DNA from: JBBROS01 sp963752225
GTDB taxonomy: Bacteria > Pseudomonadota > Alphaproteobacteria > Acetobacterales > Acetobacteraceae
DNA length: 64,000 nt
Direction: 5' to 3'
NCBI GenBank assembly: GCA_963752225.1
Contig: CAVVXS010000005.1
Coordinates: forward strand, 186,001 to 250,000
The notes below the pieces were generated by a model. The model saw only the letters and a program-made list of their open reading frames with translations, was not told the DNA's origin and did not search any database. Shown piece after piece: positions 36,418 through 47,680 of this stretch. Position 1 is the first letter of the stretch. Each line of letters begins with the position of its first letter. The translations under genes and the position numbers were made by a program.

Positions 36418-37118
36418 GGCGCGCGCCCTTCGGCGCCGGCGGCGGGGCGGAGCGCGTCGAGCGCGGCGCGGCGGTCGGGCCGGCCGAACACGGCAGTGCC
36501 GGCGACGAGCATGGTGGCGCCGGCCTCGATGCAGGCGGGGGCGGTTTCGGCGGTGATGCCGCCGTCGACGCCGATCACGACCGGGCGGCCGCCGACCATG
36601 GCGCGGAGCTCGCGGATCTTCGGCAGTTGACTCGGCAGGAACGACTGGCCGCCGAAGCCGGGGTTCACGGTCATGACGAGGATCTGGTCGATGTCGTCGA
36701 GGACGGGCGCCGCCATCGACGCCGGGGTGGCGGGGTTGAGCGCCACGCCGACGCGGCAGCCGTGCTCGCGGATCAGCTGCAGGGTGCGGTGGAGGTTGGG
36801 ACCGGCCTCGGCGTGGACGCTGATGTGGTCGGCACCGGCTTTGGCAAAGGCGGCGATGTAGGCATCGACAGGCGCGATCATCAGATGGACGTCGAACGGG
36901 AGGCGGGTGTGCGGCCGCAACGCCTGCAGCACGAGCGGGCCGAACGAGATGTTGGGCACGAAGTGGCCGTCCATGACGTCGAGGTGCAGCCAGTCGGCGC
37001 CGGCGGCCTCGACCGCGCGGGTTTCGTCGGCGAGGTGTGCGAAGTCGGCGGCCAGCAGGCTAGGAGCCAGCACGGGGGCGCTCGGCGGCGGCCACGCTGC
37101 ATCGGTCGAATTGGGCAT
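36414..37118 (-). CDS. rpe: Ribulose-phosphate 3-epimerase
   Basis: 234 residues from the ATG at 37118. TIM-barrel landmarks: LAPSLLAADFAHL, the metal-binding HLDVMDGHFVPNISFG, DVHLMI, VMTVNPGFGGQSF and GVDGGI near the C-terminus. It interconverts ribulose 5-phosphate and xylulose 5-phosphate in the pentose phosphate pathway. It lies between rsmB and the heparinase-family gene, all on the minus strand. Confidence 0.95.
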   Translation of the reverse strand: MPNSTDAAWPPPSAPVLAPSLLAADFAHLADETRAVEAAGADWLHLDVMDGHFVPNISFGPLVLQALRPHTRLPFDVHLMIAPVDAYIAAFAKAGADHISVHAEAGPNLHRTLQLIREHGCRVGVALNPATPASMAAPVLDDIDQILVMTVNPGFGGQSFLPSQLPKIRELRAMVGGRPVVIGVDGGITAETAPACIEAGATMLVAGTAVFGRPDRRAALDALRPAAGAEGRAP

Positions 37119-37195
37119 GTCCGAGGTTCTAGTGCGTTTGCGGCGAAGGGGAAACCGGGCGTCGCGCGCGGCGGGGGCCGACCCGGCGGCGGCGG

Positions 37196-38476
37196 TCAAA
37201 CCTTGACCAGGCGAGCGGCGAAGAAGCCGTCAAGGCCGCCCCGCTCGGGCCAGAAACCGGGATGGGTGCGGAGGTAACCGTCCGCGGTCCGCGCGTCCGG
37301 GATCGCGGCCAGCTCGTCCGGCGTGAACGGCGCGGGACGGAAGGCGGGAAGGTCGGCCAGCCGCGGCTCGGCCTCCTCGGGCTGCAGGGAGCAGACCGCG
37401 TAGATCAGACGGCCGCCGGGGCGCAGCAGGGCGGCGGCGTTGGCGAGCAAGCGATCCTGCCCGGCGGTGAGCTCGATCAGGTCGCGCGGGCGCTTCAGCC
37501 GCAGCGCATCCGGGTGGCGACGGATGGTGCCGGTGGCGCTGCAGGGAGCGTCGAGCAGTACGGCATCGAACGGCGTGTCGGGGCGCCAGGTGGCGGCGTC
37601 GGCTTGGACGATGTCGACCTCGAGCTGCAGGCGGGCGAGGTTGTCGTGCAGCCGGCGCAGGCGGTGCGGGTCGCGTTCCACCGCAGTCACGCGGGCGCCG
37701 GCCGCGGCGAGTTGCGCCGTCTTGCCGCCAGGTGCGGCGCAGAGGTCGGCGATGCGCTCGCCCGGCTGCGGCGCGAGCAGCCGGGCGGGCAGGGCGGCGG
37801 CGGCGTCCTGCACCCAGAACTGGCCTTGGTCGTAGCCGGGCAGGTCGGACACGCGGGTGCCGGCGGGAAGGCGGACCGAGCCGGTGGGGAGCAGCTCGGC
37901 GCCGGCCGGGGGTGGGACGCCGGGCGCCAGGGTGAGGTCGAGCGGCGCCTCGAACGCGTGCGCCTCGGCGATGGCGCGGGCGTCGGCGCCCCAACTGCTC
38001 CAGAGCCAGGCCGGGGTGTCGAGCCGCGGGCCGTCTAGCAGGTCGAGTGCGGCGGGGCCGGCCTCGGCGACCCGGCGCAGCACGGCGTTCACGAGCCCGG
38101 CGAAGGGCGCGAACTTGCGGGTGCGGGCGAGGTCGACGGCGGTGCCGACCGACGCATGGGCGGGTGTTTCGAGCAGCAGCAGCCCGGCGGCGCCGAGCCG
38201 GAGGATGTGGCGGACGCCGTCGGGCGGGGCGCGAGTGAGGAACGGCTCGATGACGGCGTCGAGCGAACCCAACCGGCGCAGCACGGAGGCGGCGAGCCGG
38301 TGGGCGGCGGCGCGGTCGCGCCCTTCGGCGGCCGGAGCGGCGTCGAGCGCTTCGTCGAGCGGGCGGCGACGGTCGAGCACGGCGCAGAGCAGGTCGTAGG
38401 CGATCTCCCGCGTGGGGTCCTTGGGCGGCGCTGTCCGCGGGGGTGGAGCGGGTTTCGGCGTGATGGGCGGCTTCAT
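37196..38476 (-). CDS. rsmB: 16S rRNA (cytosine-5) methyltransferase RsmB
   Basis: 426 residues. N-terminal NusB-like helical domain after a proline-rich leader (TREIAYDLLCAVLDRRRPLDEAL), then a SAM-dependent methyltransferase: LCAAPGGKTAQLAAAG cofactor loop, DAPCSATGTIRRHPD with the release Cys, and YAVCSLQPEEAE with the catalytic Cys. It methylates C967 of 16S rRNA. The start may lie a few codons downstream, as the leader is proline-rich and poorly conserved. Divergent from the ArnT-like gene. Confidence 0.93.
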   Translation of the reverse strand: MKPPITPKPAPPPRTAPPKDPTREIAYDLLCAVLDRRRPLDEALDAAPAAEGRDRAAAHRLAASVLRRLGSLDAVIEPFLTRAPPDGVRHILRLGAAGLLLLETPAHASVGTAVDLARTRKFAPFAGLVNAVLRRVAEAGPAALDLLDGPRLDTPAWLWSSWGADARAIAEAHAFEAPLDLTLAPGVPPPAGAELLPTGSVRLPAGTRVSDLPGYDQGQFWVQDAAAALPARLLAPQPGERIADLCAAPGGKTAQLAAAGARVTAVERDPHRLRRLHDNLARLQLEVDIVQADAATWRPDTPFDAVLLDAPCSATGTIRRHPDALRLKRPRDLIELTAGQDRLLANAAALLRPGGRLIYAVCSLQPEEAEPRLADLPAFRPAPFTPDELAAIPDARTADGYLRTHPGFWPERGGLDGFFAARLVKV

Positions 38477-38524
38477 GGGGCGGCTTCATGGCGCGGATCG
38501 GGGGCGCGTGCTAGGGGCCCGTCC

Positions 38525-40138
38525 ATGACGACCCTTCTGGAGACGCGGCGCCCGCGGCTGCTGCTCGCGGTGCTGTGCGTGGCGCTGTGGCTACCAGGAT
38601 TCTTTACGGTGCCACCGGGAGATCGGGACGAGAGCCGGTTCGCCCAAGCGACCAAGCAGATGCTGGAAAGCGGCGACTACGTGCGCATCATGAACGGCAC
38701 CGAGGCGCGCAACCGCAAGCCGATCGGCATCTACTGGCTACAGCTGCCGTTCGTGGCAGCGGCCGATGCGCTGGATCTGGCGCACGACAATCCGATCTGG
38801 CCGTATCGCATCCCTTCGGCGTTGGGCGGGTTGGCGGCGGTGCTGGCGTGCTTCGAGGCGGGTCGCGTTCTGGTGGGGCGGCGGGCGGCGCTGCTGGGAG
38901 CGGGGATGCTCGCCGGGTCGGTGGTGCTGGTGGTCGAGGTGCATATCGCCAAGACAGACGCGGCGCTGCTTGGTGCCACGACCGTCGCGATGGCGGTGCT
39001 GGGCCGCGCGTATCTCGATCCGGGCGGGGTGCGGCGGCGGGACGCGGCGGTGTTCTGGCTGGCGGTCGGCGCGGGCGTGCTGCTGAAGGGGCCGATCACG
39101 CCGATGGTCGCGGGCCTTGCGGCGGCGGCCTTGGCAGCCGTGGATCGGCGCGCGGGATGGCTGCGCTGCTTGCGGGCGGGGTGGGGAGTACCGCTGATGC
39201 TGGCAGTGGTGCTGCCGTGGTTCGTGGCGATCGAGCTGGCGACGCACGGGGCGTTCGTCAGCGACGCGGTGGGGGGCGATTTAGGGCGGAAGCTCACGTC
39301 GGGGGACGACGCGCATTGGGGGCCGCCGGGGTTGCATGCACTGCTGCTGCCGGTGCTGCTGTTCCCGTCGACGGCGGCATTGCCGGCGGGGGTTGCCGCC
39401 GCCTGGCTGACCCGGCGCGAGGCGGCGACGCGCTTTCTGCTGGCGTGGCTGATTCCGGCTTGGCTGGTGTTCGAGGCCGCGCCGACCAAGCTGCCGCACT
39501 ACCCGCTGCCCCTGTATCCGGCGGTGTGCTTGCTGCTGGCACACGGGCTGGTTGCCTCGGTGCGGGTGGCCAGCTGGCGTTGGGTTGGCGCCGGGTTGGC
39601 CGGGCTGGTGGCGGCGGCATTGGCGTCGGGCTCGTTGGCGGCGCCTTGGTTCCTCGAGGGCGATGCATGGCTTGGCGGTCCAGCGGTGCTGGCGGCGGTG
39701 CTGGCCGGATGGTTCGCCGTGCGGAGCGGGTGCGGACGGGTGCCGGCTGCGGCGGCATTGGCCGCTTCGGTGCCGTTGTATGCGGCGGTGCTGGGCTACG
39801 AGCTACCGCGGCTGCAGCCGTTGTGGATCGGCCCGCGGGTGGTCGCGGCATTGCCGGCCGGCCGGCTGGGCGTGGTCGGCTACGCGGAGCCAAGCCTGAT
39901 GTTCCTGGCGGGGACGGATACGCGATGGCTGCCGCCGGAGGCCGGGGCGGCCGAACTCGCGAGCGGGCAGGTCAACGTGCTGCTGGTGGGAGAGCGCGAC
40001 TTGGCAGCCGTGCAGGCGGCGTTGCGCGCCCGCGGGATGGCGGCCGAGGCGATCGACGCCATCGCCGGTTTCAACTACTCGCGCGGCCGCCGGGTGGTGC
40101 TGACCGCGCTGGCCGCGCCGCACCCGGCCGCACCGTGA
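38525..40138 (+). CDS. ArnT-like integral membrane glycosyltransferase
   Basis: 537 residues with about 12 hydrophobic helices. The periplasmic loop after helix 1, GDRDESRFAQATKQMLESGDYV followed by RKPIGIYWLQ, is the catalytic acidic motif and conserved Lys-Pro region of GT83/ArnT enzymes. Such proteins move a sugar from a polyprenyl phosphate to lipid A or another acceptor in the periplasm. A GC-rich, Ala/Leu-rich sequence with no partner genes beside it, so the sugar donor is unknown. Confidence 0.87.
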   Translation: MTTLLETRRPRLLLAVLCVALWLPGFFTVPPGDRDESRFAQATKQMLESGDYVRIMNGTEARNRKPIGIYWLQLPFVAAADALDLAHDNPIWPYRIPSALGGLAAVLACFEAGRVLVGRRAALLGAGMLAGSVVLVVEVHIAKTDAALLGATTVAMAVLGRAYLDPGGVRRRDAAVFWLAVGAGVLLKGPITPMVAGLAAAALAAVDRRAGWLRCLRAGWGVPLMLAVVLPWFVAIELATHGAFVSDAVGGDLGRKLTSGDDAHWGPPGLHALLLPVLLFPSTAALPAGVAAAWLTRREAATRFLLAWLIPAWLVFEAAPTKLPHYPLPLYPAVCLLLAHGLVASVRVASWRWVGAGLAGLVAAALASGSLAAPWFLEGDAWLGGPAVLAAVLAGWFAVRSGCGRVPAAAALAASVPLYAAVLGYELPRLQPLWIGPRVVAALPAGRLGVVGYAEPSLMFLAGTDTRWLPPEAGAAELASGQVNVLLVGERDLAAVQAALRARGMAAEAIDAIAGFNYSRGRRVVLTALAAPHPAAP

Positions 40139-40152
40139 CGCGATGAGCGGGC

Positions 40153-43100
40153 TCACACGGCGAATGCCTTGCGGCCTTCGTGCTGCCCGAACAGCACAAA
40201 ATGCAGGAGCGGGTCCACGCCGGCCGCGTTCACGTCGGCATAGGCCGCGAGGTATTTGCTGGTACTGAAGGCGGCGGACGGGTCGCGACCGAGCTTCCAG
40301 CCGACCGTCTCGAAATGGGTGAGCGGGTCGGTGTGAGCGGCGGCGACGTCCGGGTTGTGGGCCAGGTAATACCTGGTGTCGAACCAGGCGTCGGGGTTGA
40401 GGCCCTTCTGCCATTCTGCCGTGCTGAACACCCAATGCACCCCCTTGGCAGCGGCCGAGCTGGTCGGCAGCAGGTTGTCGCCGAGCTGCCCGTTGAGATA
40501 GGCGGGGTCGACCAACGGGTCGGAGGTCGCCATGCTGCCGGCGATGAAGTTGGGCCGGCCGTCGGCCCGGCCGTGTTCGAGGTAGTCGTCGAGCGGGTTC
40601 GTTCCGGCAGCCGCTACGTCTGGGTTAGCCGCCAAATAGGCGGCGGTGGAGAACAGCGCGCTCGGGTCGCGCCCCTCATGCCAGCCATACATGTCGTAGT
40701 GCAGTAACGGGTTCATGCTGGACGCCTTCACGTCCGGATTGTGGGCCAGATACCAGTTGGTGTCGAAGAAGGCGCTGGGATCGCGGCCCTCGCGCCAGCC
40801 GCGGATCAAATAATGCTGCAGCGGATCGACCTGGGCGGCAGCCACGTCGGGGTTATGCGCCAGGTAGTATGCTGCCACGAAGCCGGCCGGCGTTGCCGGT
40901 TCGCCGGTCTGCGCCGGGGCCGGCGCCGGGGCCGAGGCGGTCAGCGTCGTCGTGTAGGTCGCCCGGTTCAGGCCGACGTTCGGCTGAACAGTGGAGTTGT
41001 CGAGGGAGACGCTTTTGACGAACAGGGCGTAGGCGCCGCCGCCGTTGCCGGTCTGCGAGTTGATGATCGTGACCGCCACTTGGTGGGCGCCGGGAGTCCA
41101 GGTGCCGGAGAAGTTGAAGGTCTGGGTCGCGCTGCCGACCGGTGCGGTCACCGTACCGCCGCCGGCGCCGACGCCGTCCACGGTCACGACAAACTTGGCG
41201 TCGAGGTCGCCGCGTTGCTCGGCGAGGACGAGCTTCAGCGTATTGGGCCCGGACTGCGGCGCGAACAGGGAAGGAGCGGCGGCGGTCGAGACCGGCGAGG
41301 AGGTGTCGAGCGTCGGCGTCGTGCCGGAGCGGTTGTTGCCGCCGTCGGTGGCGCTGGTCAGCCAGCGGCTGCCGGCGATGCCGCCGACGAACGTGTTGCC
41401 GGTGACGGTGATGGGGGCGATCGGCTTGTTGGGATCGCCGACCACGAAGTAGGTATAGGGGTGACCGGGGTTGGAATACTGGGTGACCAAAGTGTTGCCG
41501 GTGACCAGCACGCCGCTGTTGCTGTAGGTCATCGCCTCGCCGCCGACATGGATCAGCAGGCCGTTGGCGGCCTGGGCGCCTTTGACCAGCAAGTTGTTCT
41601 TGATCGTCGCCGCGCCGCCGGCGCCGAGATCGATCAGGAAGCTGGCGCCGACGTTGGCACCGTCGATGATGCGGTTGTTCTCGATGTCGGTGTTGAACGC
41701 CTGATCCGATAGCTCATGCCCGGACACCGCGCCGTGCAGGTAGCTGCCCTGAATGGTGAAGCTGTTGATGGCGCCCACGGTGATGTTGTGGGTGCCTTTG
41801 GCGATGGCGAAGTTGTCGCCGATATCCGAGTTGTAGATGGCGAGGTTGCTTGCCGCGTTGTCGCCGGCGCCGACGCCGACGTTGTTGCCGTCGACCTTGC
41901 TGTTGACCAGGGTGACAGTCCCGGCTGTCACGTAGAGCCCGGCTTCATGGCCGTTGTAGTTGGCCGCACCCGTGAGCTCGACATTGCGGATCGTCGCATC
42001 GGCGTTGGCGACGAAGATGCCAAGCTGCCGGGACAGGTCGTTGGTTTGGATGAAGCGGGCGATGCCGCCCACGCCTTCGATGATCACCTTGTGGTTGATG
42101 TCGGCGAAGTCGTTGACATAGGTGCCGGCGGCGACCCGGATCGTGTCGCCGTCACGCGCGACGGCGAGCGCGCTTTCCAAGGTGCGGAACGTTCCGGTCG
42201 GGCCTACGGTCAGGATGTGGCCGGTGGGGACGACGGCGCCGGTGGTGCCCCAATTGCGCAGCGTGGTCCCGGTGCTGTGGTCCACCGGCGGCGGCACAGC
42301 GGGCGGCGGCAGGACGATCGGCGCCTTGCTGGCGAGGTTGAGCGTGGGCCGAGTGGCCACGGTGGTGTTGCCGGACGCCGTGACCGGGCCGGTCGCGATG
42401 CGGTCCGCCGCGTAGCCATACAGCGCGTTGCCGCTCAGCGTCGCGGTCAGGCCGCTCTGATTGAGGAGCAGCGTGCCGCTGCTGCGGTCGTTGACGACGG
42501 TGTTGCCCGTGACGCTGAGCGAGGAGCCGGCCGGCACCGCATGCTCCCCGCCATAATGGATGGTGAACTGGTTGGCGGTGTTGGCACCTTTCTCGATGAT
42601 GTTGTTGGCGATCACGACCACGCCGCCGTCCGGCGCGTCGATGCTGTAGCTGCCAGTGCCTTGGGTGTTATCGAAGATCCGCGACCCGGTGATGGTGGTC
42701 GCCAAGGCGCGGCTTTTGATCTCGTGGCCGGCAAGGACGTCGTGGAAGTAGCTGTCCTGCACGGTCAGCGACTTGACCTGGTTGATGTAGATCCCGTGGC
42801 TGTAGCCGTCGCCGGCGCCGTTATGGCTGAACTCGGAGGATTGGATCAGGACGGTGCCGTTCGGGTCCGTGTTGCCGAGGATGCCGTCCTGGTTGTTCCA
42901 GAACACGCTGTTGCGGACGACGAGGTTGCCGCCCTCGTAGCGGATGCCGGCGCCGTTGTTGTCGGAGCAGAACGCCCCGGTGAAGCCGAGCCCGTCCACC
43001 ATCACGTCGGTTTCGGTGGTGAGGATCGCCTTGCCGTTCGGCGGCGCCTGCGTCGCCTGCAGCACGGCAAGGCCACCGACCGATTGCAGCGTGATCTTGT

Positions 43101-43230
43101 GGGTGATCGTCGCGAAATCGTTTAGATACGTGCCTGCCTGGATCTGGACGGTGTCGCCATCATGGGTCGCGGCGATGGCGGCGGCGATCGTGCGGTATTG
43201 CTGGTCTTTGCCGACCGTAAGCGTCGCCAT
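40153..43230 (-). CDS. Large beta-helix protein with C-terminal NPDVAAA-type repeats
   Basis: 1025 residues with no signal peptide. It has two right-handed parallel beta-helix regions (about 1-310 and 340-650), both beginning VGxxxxxRTIxxAIAxxxxGD-like and built on repeating NN/GN ladders (FSHNGAGDGYSHGIYINQV). A short beta domain (about 665-780) resembles Ca-binding carbohydrate modules. About 240 C-terminal residues hold five clear and one degenerate repeat of the type YLAHNPDVAAA, DPLxHY, GWxEGRDPSAxF. These are common in secreted alphaproteobacterial proteins. Likely an exported polysaccharide-binding or -cleaving protein, perhaps type I secreted; no exporter is nearby. Confidence 0.8.
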   Translation of the reverse strand: MATLTVGKDQQYRTIAAAIAATHDGDTVQIQAGTYLNDFATITHKITLQSVGGLAVLQATQAPPNGKAILTTETDVMVDGLGFTGAFCSDNNGAGIRYEGGNLVVRNSVFWNNQDGILGNTDPNGTVLIQSSEFSHNGAGDGYSHGIYINQVKSLTVQDSYFHDVLAGHEIKSRALATTITGSRIFDNTQGTGSYSIDAPDGGVVVIANNIIEKGANTANQFTIHYGGEHAVPAGSSLSVTGNTVVNDRSSGTLLLNQSGLTATLSGNALYGYAADRIATGPVTASGNTTVATRPTLNLASKAPIVLPPPAVPPPVDHSTGTTLRNWGTTGAVVPTGHILTVGPTGTFRTLESALAVARDGDTIRVAAGTYVNDFADINHKVIIEGVGGIARFIQTNDLSRQLGIFVANADATIRNVELTGAANYNGHEAGLYVTAGTVTLVNSKVDGNNVGVGAGDNAASNLAIYNSDIGDNFAIAKGTHNITVGAINSFTIQGSYLHGAVSGHELSDQAFNTDIENNRIIDGANVGASFLIDLGAGGAATIKNNLLVKGAQAANGLLIHVGGEAMTYSNSGVLVTGNTLVTQYSNPGHPYTYFVVGDPNKPIAPITVTGNTFVGGIAGSRWLTSATDGGNNRSGTTPTLDTSSPVSTAAAPSLFAPQSGPNTLKLVLAEQRGDLDAKFVVTVDGVGAGGGTVTAPVGSATQTFNFSGTWTPGAHQVAVTIINSQTGNGGGAYALFVKSVSLDNSTVQPNVGLNRATYTTTLTASAPAPAPAQTGEPATPAGFVAAYYLAHNPDVAAAQVDPLQHYLIRGWREGRDPSAFFDTNWYLAHNPDVKASSMNPLLHYDMYGWHEGRDPSALFSTAAYLAANPDVAAAGTNPLDDYLEHGRADGRPNFIAGSMATSDPLVDPAYLNGQLGDNLLPTSSAAAKGVHWVFSTAEWQKGLNPDAWFDTRYYLAHNPDVAAAHTDPLTHFETVGWKLGRDPSAAFSTSKYLAAYADVNAAGVDPLLHFVLFGQHEGRKAFAV
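40156..40880 (-). repeat. Repeats coding for ~45-residue NPDVAAA units
   Basis: The 3' part of the preceding large gene encodes a run of similar units of about 42-46 residues, five clear copies and one degenerate copy separated by a spacer at about 40400-40540. Each unit reads YLAxNPDV, DPLxHY, GRDPSAxF. At the DNA level the copies have diverged, so they are not recent duplications. Confidence 0.8.
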
Positions 43231-43368
43231 GGGGTGATCCGCGATCTGTGATCGTTCGGTTCTACCCCTGGCGGGTTAATCAACTTTTTAGCGAGACGGA
43301 GTATTGCTGTCCGGGAACATCATCGGATCGTGGACGTTCGATGCTGGGATCCGATGGGAGGCGCGGCC

Positions 43369-44232
43369 GTGCAGGAAGACGATCTGAGGGCTTCGAGCAA
43401 CATCGAGGACCGGCGTGGCATGGGCGGCGCGACCAAAGGCGGCCTCGGCATCGGCGCCATCGTCGTGCTCAGCCTGATCGGCTGGGCCACCGGGATCGAC
43501 CCGCGGCTGCTGATCGGCGGCGCCGAAATGGTGACCGGCGGCTCCCAGCCGGCGCAGCAAAGCCAGCAGGCTGCGCCCGGGACGCCGAACGACCAGGTTG
43601 GCACGTTCGTGGCCCGGGTGCTTGGCGAAACCGAGGACGTGTGGTCCACGGTGCTGCCGCAGCAGGCCGGCAAGGACTACACCAAGCCGGTGCTGGTGCT
43701 GTATTCGGGCATTACCGACTCTGGCTGCGGCACCGCGCAAGCGGCGATGGGGCCGTTCTACTGCCCGCTCGACCGCAAGCTGTATCTCGACACAGCGTTC
43801 TTCCAGGACATGCAGCGGCGGATGGGCGGAGGTGGCGACTTCGCCTATGCCTACGTGATCGCACACGAGGTCGGCCACCACGTGCAGAATATCCTCGGTC
43901 TCCTGCCGAAGGTGCAAGAAGCGCAGCGTGCGGCGGAGGACAAGCGGGTCGCGAACGACCTGTCGGTGCGGACCGAGCTGATGGCCGACTGTTTGGCCGG
44001 GGTTTGGGCCAATCAGATGAATGCCCGGCACCACAACGTCGACGAGAACGACCTGCGGCAGGGCGTCAACACCGCGGCGGCGATCGGCGACGACCGGTTG
44101 CAGCAGCAGGCCGGGCGGCATGCGATCGTGCCCGACAGCTTCACCCATGGCTCGTCCGAACAGCGGGTGCAGTGGCTCGGGACCGGGTTCCGCACCGGCA
44201 CCGTCGCGTCCTGCAACACGTTCCAGCAATAG
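43369..44232 (+). CDS. YpfJ-type neutral zinc metallopeptidase
   Basis: 287 residues from a GTG at 43369 preceded by GGGAGG with an 8-base gap; an earlier GTG at 43330 would add 13 residues without a ribosome site. Starts VQEDDLRASSNIEDRRG, the family's usual N-terminus, then one membrane helix (GLGIGAIVVLSLIGWATG) and the zinc motif HEVGHHVQN near residue 165 with a downstream Glu (ELMADCLAGVWA). It is a membrane-anchored putative metalloprotease with unknown substrates. Plus strand, divergent from the beta-helix gene. Confidence 0.9.
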   Translation: MQEDDLRASSNIEDRRGMGGATKGGLGIGAIVVLSLIGWATGIDPRLLIGGAEMVTGGSQPAQQSQQAAPGTPNDQVGTFVARVLGETEDVWSTVLPQQAGKDYTKPVLVLYSGITDSGCGTAQAAMGPFYCPLDRKLYLDTAFFQDMQRRMGGGGDFAYAYVIAHEVGHHVQNILGLLPKVQEAQRAAEDKRVANDLSVRTELMADCLAGVWANQMNARHHNVDENDLRQGVNTAAAIGDDRLQQQAGRHAIVPDSFTHGSSEQRVQWLGTGFRTGTVASCNTFQQ

Positions 44233-44257
44233 CGCGGCCGTCGGGCGGCCGCTCGCT

Positions 44258-45124
44258 TCAGTTCAATCGGGAGCGGAGTTGCTCGATCGCGAGCCGGGCG
44301 CGGACCGCGCTGTCGCCTTCGGGCACGAGGTCGAGCAGGCGCGTGTAGCAGCGCAGCGCGGCCGAGACCTGATCGAGTTGCTGGTGCATCGAGGCGGCTT
44401 CGCGCCACAACGAGGCGAGGTCGGGCGCGATCCGCAGCATGTCGAGGGTGCAGCGTAGGGCGCCCTCGACGTCCGAGGCGGCCATCCGGCGCGAGCGTAT
44501 GTCGTCCTGCAGGCGCAGCAGGGTGCGACGGGCCGACATCGGCGCCAGAACGCCGGGCCGCAGCTCGGCGGCGGGACCGGCGATGCGTTTGAGCAGATTG
44601 CGGAGGTCCTGGGCGTCCAGCGGCACGCCTCCTGCAAACACGTCGAGCACGGTCTGCTGCGGCCCTGCCTTGACCCGGCCGCGCCCGGCCACGCCCTCGA
44701 GCACCAGCAGGAAATGGCCGGGGAAGTCCACCCCGTGCGCGCCCCAGCCGGCGGCGCGGGCGCAATGCAGCCAGACTATACCGAGCGCCACCGGCAGGCC
44801 GCGGCGGCGTTGGGTGACCTGGATCAGGTTGGCATTGGCCGGGTCGTCGTAGGTTTCGGTGTCACCGGCATAGCGGTAGCGGCCGGTGATCAGGCCGGCC
44901 AAGGCGCCGGCCCGTGCCGCCACATCGTCGCCCGCCATCTCACGGGCCAGCGCGACCGCATCGCGCGCCAGCTCGCTCAAGTGGGCACCGGCCGCCTCCC
45001 AATCCGCCTCGGGCGCGTCGAGGCGGGCGAATTGCAGCGCTGCGCCGGCGATGTCGATCTCGACATCCGGCATCTGCCCGATCGCATCCAGCGCCGCGCG
45101 GGCGCCGGCCAAGCGGTTCGGCAC
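44258..45124 (-). CDS. SirB1/transglutaminase-fold protein
   Basis: 288 residues from a GTG at 45124, 8 bases after the thiC stop. The central RRRGLPVALGIVWLHCARAAGWGAHGVDFPGHFLLVL holds the conserved Cys-region and His of the SirB1 transglutaminase-like family. The C-terminal part is helical with tetratricopeptide features (ALRCYTRLLDLVPEGD). The family is widespread and its role is unclear; the catalytic-triad residues may be incomplete. It probably shares transcription with thiC. Confidence 0.83.
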   Translation of the reverse strand: MPNRLAGARAALDAIGQMPDVEIDIAGAALQFARLDAPEADWEAAGAHLSELARDAVALAREMAGDDVAARAGALAGLITGRYRYAGDTETYDDPANANLIQVTQRRRGLPVALGIVWLHCARAAGWGAHGVDFPGHFLLVLEGVAGRGRVKAGPQQTVLDVFAGGVPLDAQDLRNLLKRIAGPAAELRPGVLAPMSARRTLLRLQDDIRSRRMAASDVEGALRCTLDMLRIAPDLASLWREAASMHQQLDQVSAALRCYTRLLDLVPEGDSAVRARLAIEQLRSRLN

Positions 45125-45131
45125 CGGCAGG

Positions 45132-46967
<1,836 letters not shown>

Positions 46968-47021
46968 GGACAGGTCCCTCGTTGGTCTCGGTCATGAGGC
47001 GGGGAGGGAGCGTGTGTCGGT

Positions 47022-47130
47022 CCCGTCCCTACGCCGGCATGACCCGGATCAGGTTACACAGGGTCACCGCGTTGTCGCAGGCTTGCGGCCCTCGACCGGC
47101 GGACTCTCAGCCCCGTAGCGGGACACCCCT
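47022..47130 (-). promoter_or_regulatory. TPP riboswitch (THI element) upstream of thiC
   Basis: On the minus strand the conserved pieces appear in order: AGGGGTGTCC, GGGCTGAGAG, ACCCTGTGTAACCTGATCC and GGGTCATGCCGGCGTAGGGA. They form the three-way junction that binds thiamine pyrophosphate, ending about 55 bases before the thiC ATG at 46967. Expected effect: thiC is turned off when thiamine pyrophosphate is plentiful. Confidence 0.95.
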
Positions 47131-47166
47131 CGGATGGCAGCAAGGTCGTCGCTCGGCTGTCCGGAG

Positions 47167-47556
47167 TCAATCGGCGGCGGCGCGGGACAGCATCGGGCCG
47201 AGCGGGGCGCGGCCGAACAGGTGGACGTGGAAGTGCGGCACCTCCTGTCCGGCGTGCATGCCCATGTTGGCCAGGATGCGGTAGCCGGGCTGCTCGAGGC
47301 CCTCCTGCTTGGCGACGGCGCCGACGGCACGGAAAAAGCCGGCGATCTCCGCCTCGGACGCGGTCGCCACGAAGTCGCTGAGGGCGACGTACGGGCCGCG
47401 CGGGATGACCAGGATGTGAAGCGGCGCTTGCGGGGCGATGTCATGGAACGCCACCGCCCATTCGTCCTGGTACACGCGCCGGGACGGGATTTCACCGCGC
47501 AGGAGGCGGGCGAAGATGTTGGTGGGGTCGTAGGGACCGGCGCCGCTGATGGGCAT
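47167..47556 (-). CDS. HIT-family nucleotide-binding hydrolase
   Basis: 129 residues from the ATG at 47556, with GGAGA upstream. NIFARLLRGEIPSRRVYQDE at the N-terminus, an APLHILVIPRGPYVALSD block, and the HFHVHLFG histidine triad near the C-terminus place it in the Hint/HIT family. Members hydrolyse AMP-linked amines or phosphoramidates. It lies between the riboswitch and a divergent lipoprotein gene. Confidence 0.93.
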   Translation of the reverse strand: MPISGAGPYDPTNIFARLLRGEIPSRRVYQDEWAVAFHDIAPQAPLHILVIPRGPYVALSDFVATASEAEIAGFFRAVGAVAKQEGLEQPGYRILANMGMHAGQEVPHFHVHLFGRAPLGPMLSRAAAD

Positions 47557-47680
47557 GAGATGTCTCCGGGTCGCTGGTGGGACGGGGTTGGGGATGGTGG
47601 GGCGGAACCGCCGCCGTTCCGCCATGTTTACGAGTGATAAGGGTCGCTTGGCGGCAAGCCAAGACGGACGGGAGGATATC

